A DNA stretch of 64,000 nucleotides from an uncultured Altererythrobacter sp. (GTDB taxonomy: Bacteria; Pseudomonadota; Alphaproteobacteria; Sphingomonadales; Sphingomonadaceae): NCBI GenBank assembly GCA_947492235.1, contig CANLLZ010000001.1, positions 1,488,001 to 1,552,000 of the forward strand, written 5' to 3'. Shown piece after piece: positions 57,775-64,000 of this stretch. The first letter of the stretch is position 1; each line of letters starts with the position of its first letter. A program made the translations under genes and the position numbers. The notes below the pieces were generated by a model. That model did not search any database and was not told where the DNA came from. It saw only the letters and a program-made list of their open reading frames with translations.

Positions 57775-58473
57775 ATGGGTGAGGCATCTGGCCTCCCCAT
57801 GCCGTCCGCTGCCCCTGACACCCTTAACAGAACGCTGGTAATCGAATGCGCTACCGAAGCTTGCTCGGTCGCTCTGTTCGAAGGCGACACACTGAGCTTG
57901 GTCGATGCGCGGCATGAGGTGCTGGGGCGCGGCCATGCCGAACGGCTGATCCCGATGATCGCCGAATTGCCGGAGAAAGGCCGCGCGGGACATATTTGTG
58001 TCTCGCTTGGCCCCGGCAGCTTTACCGGCGTGCGGATCGGGATCGCAGCGGCCCGCGCTTTAGGCATCGCTTGGGGTGCGCACGTCACCGGCTACCCCAC
58101 CCTCGCCCTTATCGCAGCCGGAGCGCAATCGGGAAGCCGCCCTGTCACCGTCTGCATGGAAGGCGGACACTCGCAGTGGTTCATCCAGAATTTCGATGGT
58201 CGCGGCGGAGCGCAGGACCTTGTGCAGTCATTGCCCTACCCCGAAGCGGCCAAAGCCTGCCGCCACCCGGTCATTGCCGGCAACCGCGCAGCGGCACTCG
58301 CGCAATTGCTGGAGGACGGGCGAGAGGTCATCGAAATTTCTGCCGACGCTCGGCACTTTCCTTTTCTTCACCATAACACACTGACCGATGACCTGACGCC
58401 GCTCTATGGACGCGCACCCGATGCAAAACCTGCCAACACGCTCGCATCCCAACCGCAGAAGCCAACCCAATGA
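57775..58473 (+). CDS. tsaB: tRNA threonylcarbamoyladenosine synthesis protein TsaB
   Basis: 232 aa. ASKHA-fold scaffold with LVIECATEACSVALFEGD, SLGPGSFTGVRIGIAAARALG, and GYPTLALIA. It binds TsaD for the t6A modification of ANN-reading tRNAs. The start is ATG 57775 or 57799. Its end overlaps rimI by four bases. Confidence 0.93.
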   Translation: MGEASGLPMPSAAPDTLNRTLVIECATEACSVALFEGDTLSLVDARHEVLGRGHAERLIPMIAELPEKGRAGHICVSLGPGSFTGVRIGIAAARALGIAWGAHVTGYPTLALIAAGAQSGSRPVTVCMEGGHSQWFIQNFDGRGGAQDLVQSLPYPEAAKACRHPVIAGNRAAALAQLLEDGREVIEISADARHFPFLHHNTLTDDLTPLYGRAPDAKPANTLASQPQKPTQ

Positions 58474-58925
58474 TCGATCCACTCGACACGATCATGGATA
58501 TTATGTCCGCCAGTTTCGATCCCGCATGGGGCGAGGCATGGAACAGGGCGCAGATCACATCCTCTCTCGATATGCCCGGCACGCATATCGCCATGCTGAG
58601 CGCTGACGGATCGGCGCCCACGGAGACAACTCCGGCGGTGTGCTTCGCGATGACCCGGGCGGCCCCGGGAGAAGAAGAACTGCTCCTGATTGCCGTGCTG
58701 CCTGACCACAGAAAAGCGGGCCTTGGCAAACGGTTACTTCTTCTTATTGCCGAAAGTGCGCGGGAGCGCGGAGCGGAGCGAATGTTCCTCGAAATGCGCG
58801 AGAACAATCCCGCTGCCAGCCTGTATCGCGCGGTCGGATATAAGCCAATCGGAAGACGCAAAGCCTATTATAAGGTGGCGGATGGCAGCAGGCTGGACGC
58901 GATTACTTTCGCCAAGACTCTGTAG
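58470..58925 (+). CDS. rimI: Ribosomal-protein-alanine N-acetyltransferase
   Basis: 151 aa GNAT. It has EEELLLIAVLPDHRKAGLGKRLLLLIAE (acetyl-CoA loop), FLEMRENNPAASLYRAVGYKPIGRRKAYY. It acetylates the N-terminus of S18 in E. coli and sits directly after tsaB, with an ATGA overlap, in a conserved pair. Confidence 0.93.
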   Translation: MIDPLDTIMDIMSASFDPAWGEAWNRAQITSSLDMPGTHIAMLSADGSAPTETTPAVCFAMTRAAPGEEELLLIAVLPDHRKAGLGKRLLLLIAESARERGAERMFLEMRENNPAASLYRAVGYKPIGRRKAYYKVADGSRLDAITFAKTL

Positions 58926-59083
58926 CGCACACAATCCAATGGAAATCGACTGTTAAACAGTTGGTATGAAAGGCGCGCATATTGCAACCGAGCGCCATTT
59001 GTATCATGGGCCGAAACCGGAGCGCACGGACAATAGCCGGCACTCTAATAAAAACAAAAGTCGATCGCAAAAAGGAAAGAACC

Positions 59084-59521
59084 ATGGACGCTATCGAATT
59101 CGATATGTCTGAAACCCTCATCACCCTCACTTCCGACATTGTTGCTGCCCATGTCAGCAACAACAATGTCGATGTAGAAGATGTGCCGGTATTGATCACC
59201 ACAGTCCACGCCGCGCTTGCCGGTCTCGAAGGCGGCGCGGAAGCGCAGGAAGAGACGCCCGAGCCGGCCGTTTCCATCCGCGCCTCGCAGAAGAAAGACC
59301 ATCTCGTCTGTCTCGACTGCGGCAAGAAGATGAAGATGCTGAAGCGTCATCTGATGACCGAACATGGTCTGACCATCGACGAATATCGCGCGCGCTGGGG
59401 TCTGTCGGCAGACTATCCCATGGTCGCCCCGGATTATGCCGAGACCCGCCGCGATCTGGCCAAGAAAATCGGCCTTGGCCGGAAGCCGGGCCAGAAGCGT
59501 GGCCGCCAGAAGAAGGCCTGA
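59084..59521 (+). CDS. mucR: MucR/Ros-family zinc-finger regulator
   Basis: 145 aa. A C2H2-type zinc finger is at 76-94 (Cys76, Cys79, His89, His94) in CLDCGKKMKMLKRHLMTEH, then GLTIDEYRARWGLSADYPMVAPDYAETRRDLAKKIGLGRK. The N-terminal helices form oligomers. MucR proteins are H-NS-like regulators that bind AT-rich DNA and silence acquired genes. ATG 59084 has AAGGAAAG upstream. Confidence 0.93.
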   Translation: MDAIEFDMSETLITLTSDIVAAHVSNNNVDVEDVPVLITTVHAALAGLEGGAEAQEETPEPAVSIRASQKKDHLVCLDCGKKMKMLKRHLMTEHGLTIDEYRARWGLSADYPMVAPDYAETRRDLAKKIGLGRKPGQKRGRQKKA

Positions 59522-59594
59522 GCCAACTGACACCGGTGCCTGATCGGGTGATGACAGCTCCCCCGTTATGCACATTAGGTTGAGAGAGGCGCTC

Positions 59595-59628
59595 CGCCCC
59601 GTTAAGGGTCGGGGCGTCTTTCGTTTTT
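59595..59628 (+). terminator. Terminator of mucR
   Basis: Stem CGCCCCG / CGGGGCG with an 8-base loop, then TCTTTCGTTTTT. Confidence 0.85.
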
Positions 59629-59655
59629 GCCGCCCTGACAACCAGAGAGAGTTTC

Positions 59656-60078
59656 TTGCCCGACCGCATCGATCTTGAGCAATTGTGTGCCGATAAGGGT
59701 CTGCGCATTACCGAGCAGAGGCGCGTCATCGCGCGCGTCCTGTCCGATAGCGACGATCATCCCGATGTGGAATTGCTGCACAGCCGGGCCAGCGCGATCG
59801 ATCCCAAGATCAGCATCGCCACGGTCTATCGCACCGTCCGACTGTTCGAAGAGGCAGGCATCCTCGACCGCCACGATTTCGGCGATGGACGCGCCCGTTA
59901 CGAGCCCGCACCCGAGGCGCATCATGACCATCTGATTGATGTCGAAACCGGCAATGTGGTCGAATTTGTCGATCCGGAACTGGAAGCATTGCAGAAACAG
60001 ATCGCCGAAAAACTCGGCTATCGCCTCGTCGACCACCGGATGGAACTGTACGGCGTCCGGCTCGAACGTGACGACTGA
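59656..60078 (+). CDS. fur: Fur-family metalloregulator
   Basis: 140 aa. HTH region LRITEQRRVIARVLSDS and SIATVYRTVRLFEEAGILDRHDFGDGRARYEP; metal site HHDHLIDVETGNVVEF. It lacks the CxxC pairs found in E. coli Fur, like alphaproteobacterial Fur/Mur proteins, so it may sense Fe(II) or Mn(II). The start TTG 59656 has GAGAG 5 bases upstream; no ATG is near. Confidence 0.9.
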   Translation: MPDRIDLEQLCADKGLRITEQRRVIARVLSDSDDHPDVELLHSRASAIDPKISIATVYRTVRLFEEAGILDRHDFGDGRARYEPAPEAHHDHLIDVETGNVVEFVDPELEALQKQIAEKLGYRLVDHRMELYGVRLERDD

Positions 60079-61003
60079 AGTGGACCACTCCATCAGGCCT
60101 GATGAAGGCTACGATTCGCGCTCGGACCCGCTCGGCCATGAATGGCGGCACCGCGCCGCTGCGGCCAAAGGCGTGCCCACGCCGCTGAACTTCATGGAAT
60201 GGGTGCGGTTTGTCACCCGGCTGACGCTGATCGTCCTGTCGATGTTCGTCTTCGTTCCGCTGCATTACGCCTACCGCCTGTTCAAATACGGCTCGCCCTT
60301 CCCGATGTGGTTTCTGGGAACAGCAGCGCGCATTTCCGGCGCGAAGGTGAAGGTGCACGGCACGCCGCTGCGGCGCGATGTGTTCTTCATCTCGAACCAC
60401 GTGTCTTGGCTCGATATCCTCTCGCTAGCGGGGGCGAGCGGCACGGCCTTTGTCGCCAAGCAGGAGCTAAGCGAGGTGCCGGTGATCGGCTGGCTGTGCA
60501 GCCTGAACCGCACGGTCTTCGTGAAACGCGAGAATCGGCTCGGCGTGGCCGAGCAGATCAACGCCCTGCGCGAGGCTCTGATGGACAATTGGTCCGTCAC
60601 CGTCTTCCCCGAAGGCACCACGACCGACGGTCATTCGCTCCTGCCGTTCAAATCCAGCATGCTCAGCGTGCTGGAGCCGCCCCCGCCCGGCGTGATGGTT
60701 CAACCGGTGGTGATCGATTACGGCCCGGTGGCCGAATGGCTTGGCTGGATCGACAATGAAGGCGGGGTCAACAATTTCAAACGCGTGCTGAGCCGCAAGG
60801 GCACGTTCGATCTCAACCTGCATTATCTCGATCCCTTCAGCCCGGAAGACCATCGCGGGCGCAAAGCCATCGCCGCCAAGGCACGCGAGATGATCGAGAC
60901 GCGCCTTGAGCAATGCCTCGGCCACCCGGTCCGCCCGTTCAAATTCAACGTCGAACCTATCCGCTACAGCGCGCCGAAGGTCACTGATCAGCACACGCAT
61001 TGA
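60068..61003 (+). CDS. plsC: 1-acyl-sn-glycerol-3-phosphate acyltransferase family
   Basis: 311 aa. A membrane segment at about 48-70 and the acyltransferase motifs NHVSWLD (His111, Asp116), FVAKQELSEVPVIGWL, and VFPEGTTTDG. It makes phosphatidic acid or remodels lipids. The start GTG 60068 lies within the end of fur; other GTG codons follow, so the exact start is not certain. It lies in the fur-plsC-miaB order common in alphaproteobacteria. Confidence 0.88.
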   Translation: MTTEVDHSIRPDEGYDSRSDPLGHEWRHRAAAAKGVPTPLNFMEWVRFVTRLTLIVLSMFVFVPLHYAYRLFKYGSPFPMWFLGTAARISGAKVKVHGTPLRRDVFFISNHVSWLDILSLAGASGTAFVAKQELSEVPVIGWLCSLNRTVFVKRENRLGVAEQINALREALMDNWSVTVFPEGTTTDGHSLLPFKSSMLSVLEPPPPGVMVQPVVIDYGPVAEWLGWIDNEGGVNNFKRVLSRKGTFDLNLHYLDPFSPEDHRGRKAIAAKAREMIETRLEQCLGHPVRPFKFNVEPIRYSAPKVTDQHTH

Positions 61004-61038
61004 AGCGAGGCGCGCATTCGACTAGACGCGGCGCGCCC

Positions 61039-62403
61039 ATGAAACCGACAACAGCCCCCCGCACCCCTCCCAACACCGCGCCCAAGACCTACCGGGTCAA
61101 GAGCTTCGGCTGTCAGATGAACGTCTATGATGGCGAGCGGATGGCAGAGCTGCTGGACGAGAAAGGCATCACGCCTGCGCCCGAGGGTGAGGACGCCGAT
61201 CTGGTTGTGCTCAACACCTGCCACATCCGCGAGCGTGCGGCAGAGAAGATTTACTCCGACATCGGCCGCCTGACCAAGGGCAAAACGCAAACGAAAGCCC
61301 CGATGATCGCGGTGGCAGGCTGCGTTGCGCAGGCCGAGGGTGAGGAGATTATGAAGCGGGCACCATCCGTCTCCATGGTCGTCGGCCCGCAGGCCTATCA
61401 CCGCTTGCCCGATATGCTCGACAAGGCGGTGGCAGGCGAGCGCGCGACCGATACCGACATGCCGCCCATCGCGAAATTCGATGCGCTGCCCAAACGCCGC
61501 AAGAGCGCGCCGACCGCGTTTCTGACCGTGCAGGAAGGGTGCGACAAATTCTGCACCTATTGCGTGGTGCCCTACACGCGGGGGATGGAAATATCGCGGC
61601 CTTACAGCGATTTGGTCCGCGAAGCTCAGGGATTGGTCGAGGCCGGTGCAAAGGAAATCACCCTGCTGGGGCAGAATGTCAGCGCTTGGTCTGGCGAGGA
61701 TGAAAAGGGTCGCGCTGTTGGCCTCGCCGGCCTGATCCGCGCGCTCGACCGGGTCGACGGGCTGGAGCGTATCCGCTACACCACCAGCCACCCGGCGGAC
61801 ATGGATGACGATCTGATTTCGGCCCATGGCGAGGTCGCCAAGCTGATGCCCTATCTCCATTTGCCGGTGCAGTCGGGCAATGACCGCGTGCTGAAGGCCA
61901 TGAACCGCAGCCACACGGCGGACAGCTATCTGCGCCTGCTTGAACGCTTCCGCGCCGCCCGCCCCGACCTTGCCATCAGCGGGGATTTCATCGTCGGCTT
62001 TCCCGGAGAGACCGAGGCCGAATTCGAGGATACGCTGCGGATTGTGGATGCAGTGCGCTATGCCCACGCTTTCAGCTTCAAATACTCCCCGCGTCCCGGC
62101 ACGCCGGCCGCGACCATGGAGGGCCAGGTCCCGCTGGAAGTCATGGACGAGCGCCTGCAACGCCTCCAGGCCCGCATCGGCCACCACCAGCTCGGCTTCA
62201 ACGAGGCCAGCGTCGGCAAGAGCTGCGAAGTGCTGATCGAGCGCAAGGGCAAGCTGCCCGGCCAGTGGCTCGGCAAAACCCCGTGGCTGCAGAGCGCTTG
62301 GTTTGAAGGCGACTATGCGTTGGGCGATCTGGTGACAGTGGAACTGGTCGAGGCCAATCCCAATTCCCTCGCCGCGCGCCCGCAGGTGAAAGTCTCAGTC
62401 TGA
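61039..62403 (+). CDS. miaB: tRNA-2-methylthio-N6-dimethylallyladenosine synthase
   Basis: 454 aa. It adds a methylthio group to i6A37 of tRNA. UPF0004 domain with KSFGCQMNVYDGERM (Cys25) and NTCHIRERA, radical-SAM cysteines Cys168, Cys172 and Cys175 in CDKFCTYC, and a TRAM domain at the end. ATG 61039 is chosen; the frame upstream lacks a ribosome-binding site. Confidence 0.95.
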   Translation: MKPTTAPRTPPNTAPKTYRVKSFGCQMNVYDGERMAELLDEKGITPAPEGEDADLVVLNTCHIRERAAEKIYSDIGRLTKGKTQTKAPMIAVAGCVAQAEGEEIMKRAPSVSMVVGPQAYHRLPDMLDKAVAGERATDTDMPPIAKFDALPKRRKSAPTAFLTVQEGCDKFCTYCVVPYTRGMEISRPYSDLVREAQGLVEAGAKEITLLGQNVSAWSGEDEKGRAVGLAGLIRALDRVDGLERIRYTTSHPADMDDDLISAHGEVAKLMPYLHLPVQSGNDRVLKAMNRSHTADSYLRLLERFRAARPDLAISGDFIVGFPGETEAEFEDTLRIVDAVRYAHAFSFKYSPRPGTPAATMEGQVPLEVMDERLQRLQARIGHHQLGFNEASVGKSCEVLIERKGKLPGQWLGKTPWLQSAWFEGDYALGDLVTVELVEANPNSLAARPQVKVSV

Positions 62404-62496
62404 CGCGGCTTTGTGACGGCCGCATGACTTTCCCCAGCCACAAACACTGCGCGCGCTTGCCAGCCGCCGCTTAGCGCCTACATTCACACTGACGCA

Positions 62497-63555
62497 ATGA
62501 AAGGACCGCGCCAGACCTGTATGGGCCGTAAACCGACACCAGCCGCCGATCCGGTGCTTTCACCCGATCCTGTCCCCAACCGCGAAATCCGCCGCGCCCG
62601 CGTGGAGGTGTCGTTCGATAACCAGTCGCTGCTCGGGGCCCTGTACGGTCAGTTCGATGCCAATCTGGTGCAGGTGGAAAACCGGCTGGGCGTCTTCATT
62701 TCGGCACGCGGAGACCTGCTGGAAATCGAAGGGCCGGAAGACGCCGTGGCCCGCGCGCGCGAAGTGCTGAAAACGATGTATGACCGGCTGGCGCTGGGTC
62801 AGGATCTGGACGGCAGCGCTATCGAGGCGCTGATCGCCATGTCGAACGAGCCGACGCTGGAGGGGATTATCTCCGGCAAGGCGAACGACAAGGCGCCGAT
62901 TATGATCCGCACGCGGCGCAAGACCATCGTCCCGCGCAGTGCAAAGCAGATCGACTATATGCGCAGCCTCGCGCGTGACGATATCATCTTCGCGCTGGGT
63001 CCAGCGGGCACCGGCAAAACCTATCTGGCAGTCGCGCAGGCCGTCGCGCAGCTCATCACCGGCAGCGTGCAGCGCCTGATCCTCTCGCGCCCCGCCGTGG
63101 AGGCGGGCGAGAAGCTGGGCTTCCTGCCCGGCGATATGAAGGACAAGGTCGATCCCTATCTGCGCCCGCTCTATGATGCGCTGTATGATTGTATGCCGCC
63201 CGAACAGGTGGAGCGAAGGATCGCTAGCGGCGAGATCGAGATTGCCCCCATCGCCTTCATGCGCGGGCGCACCTTGGCCGACGCATTTGTTATTCTGGAC
63301 GAGGCGCAGAACACCACCCGCGAACAGATGAAAATGTTCCTGACCCGCTTTGGCCAGAACAGCCGGATGGTGGTGTGCGGTGACCCGAAGCAAGTCGACA
63401 TCCCCGGCGGCGACCGGATGAGCGGACTGGCCGATGCGGTCGAAAAGCTGGAAAATGTGGAAGGCTTCGGCACCATCCGCTTCGGCGCCGCAGACGTGGT
63501 GCGCCACCCGATCGTGGGCCGCATCGTCGAGGCCTATGAAGGGCCGATCGAGTAA
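62497..63555 (+). CDS. phoH: PhoH-like ATPase
   Basis: 352 aa. An N-terminal KH-like part, then the PhoH P-loop domain: GPAGTGKTYLAVAQAV (about 168-183), LSRPAVEAGEKLGFLPGDMKDKVDPYLRPLYDAL, FVILDEAQNTTREQMKMFLTRFG. It is coupled to ybeY, the usual arrangement, and is thought to act with it in RNA processing. ATG 62497 or 62521 may be the start. Confidence 0.93.
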   Translation: MKGPRQTCMGRKPTPAADPVLSPDPVPNREIRRARVEVSFDNQSLLGALYGQFDANLVQVENRLGVFISARGDLLEIEGPEDAVARAREVLKTMYDRLALGQDLDGSAIEALIAMSNEPTLEGIISGKANDKAPIMIRTRRKTIVPRSAKQIDYMRSLARDDIIFALGPAGTGKTYLAVAQAVAQLITGSVQRLILSRPAVEAGEKLGFLPGDMKDKVDPYLRPLYDALYDCMPPEQVERRIASGEIEIAPIAFMRGRTLADAFVILDEAQNTTREQMKMFLTRFGQNSRMVVCGDPKQVDIPGGDRMSGLADAVEKLENVEGFGTIRFGAADVVRHPIVGRIVEAYEGPIE

Positions 63556-64000
63556 GTGAACCTCGAAGTCGACATCGAGCACTGGCCGGACAAAAACTGG
63601 CCAGAGCTGGCCGCTCGCGCCGCTCACGCTGCAACTTCTGTCGAACAGACCCTCGGCAACCTTCGCCTTGAGGCTAGCCTGCTTTTTACCTCCGACGCCG
63701 AAGTCCACACGCTTAATCGCGAATGGCGCGAGCGGGACAAGCCGACCAATGTGCTGTCCTTTCCTATGCTTGAGCGCGATAGTTTGCTCGCATTGCCGCC
63801 AGAGGGCCCGCCCGTCATGCTCGGCGATATTGCCCTTGCCCATGAAACTTGCGCGCGCGAAGCGGCGGAAAAAGGCATTCCGCTGGCGGATCACGCGGCA
63901 CATCTGATTGTTCATGGCCTGCTCCATCTGGCCGGGCACGACCATGTGGAGAGCGATGCGCAGGCCGAGGCTATGGAAAAAATGGAGATCGCCGCGCTTG
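63556..64000 (+). CDS. ybeY: rRNA maturation RNase YbeY, N-terminal part (runs off window)
   Basis: The first 148 codons. The zinc motif HGLLHLAGHDH (His120, His124, His130) and the NREWRERDKPTNVLSFP signature are present. It trims the 16S rRNA 3' end and joins ribosome quality control. GTG 63556 directly follows the phoH stop, which shows coupling. The C-terminus lies beyond base 64000. Confidence 0.93.
   Translation, partial: MNLEVDIEHWPDKNWPELAARAAHAATSVEQTLGNLRLEASLLFTSDAEVHTLNREWRERDKPTNVLSFPMLERDSLLALPPEGPPVMLGDIALAHETCAREAAEKGIPLADHAAHLIVHGLLHLAGHDHVESDAQAEAMEKMEIAAL

Noticed and set aside
60988-62187. 399-codon open frame on the minus strand
   Set aside because: Antisense to miaB, which has all its cysteine motifs.

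Overview
The window is a GC-rich (mostly above 60%) chromosomal segment from an alphaproteobacterium. The best guess is Sphingomonadales, probably Erythrobacteraceae. The support is the gene content and order (rpsL-rpsG-fusA; tsaB-rimI, mucR, fur-plsC-miaB-phoH-ybeY), a protein resembling the sphingomonad DUF6628 family, MucR and Fur-family regulators, class II DAHP synthase, and many short palindromic repeats of the CCTGAGCCTGTCGAAGG type that are frequent in these genomes. No plasmid or prophage genes, transposase or CRISPR array were seen.

Layout. 1-2728 (minus): the str operon rpsL, rpsG and the start of fusA, with a 27-bp perfect palindrome between rpsL and rpsG and an S12 protein carrying Arg at the streptomycin-resistance position 88. 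2729-6440: an AT-richer island holding a two-gene cassette, a NYN-domain (PIN-like) nuclease overlapped by a NACHT-type STAND NTPase, set among short palindromic repeats. This is the best candidate in the window for an undescribed, probably antiviral, system. 6441-13215: GNAT/LysR pair, DUF1963 protein, the paired DUF2868/DUF3482 membrane protein and GTPase, and apaG. 13268-20018: S9 peptidase, glutamate dehydrogenase-type enzyme, DsbA-family isomerase, an apparently Fur-controlled small gene, metZ and two tandem small membrane proteins. 20155-27712: TetR with twin operators facing a small membrane protein, a lipid-linked sugar transferase pair, leuB, recO, ubiK, tspO, tlyA and a lipoprotein. 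27713-28343: a non-coding stretch with an 18-codon ORF whose ribosome-binding site matches the whole 16S tail, followed by a terminator. 28344-40067: ilvE-small gene-trhO-GST operon, LysR with a pirin/azoreductase pair, alpha/beta hydrolase, nadE, topoisomerase IB, yghU and argE.

40146-47704: tRNA-Gln followed by a duplicated tRNA 3' end, an I78-type protease-inhibitor lipoprotein, and two autotransporter serine proteases whose barrel ends and terminators are the same over about 1.1 kb, a sign of recent duplication or gene conversion. 47905-56453: membrane aspartic protease, a probable ergothioneine operon (egtB, egtD and a renalase-like flavoprotein), class II DAHP synthase and an M16 metallopeptidase. 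56534-64000 (plus): nfuA, rutE-like nitroreductase, tsaB-rimI, mucR, fur-plsC, miaB, phoH and the start of ybeY, a translation and RNA-maturation cluster typical of alphaproteobacteria.

All calls come from reading the sequence and its translations. No database search was possible, so family names rest on recognised motifs and remembered family patterns.
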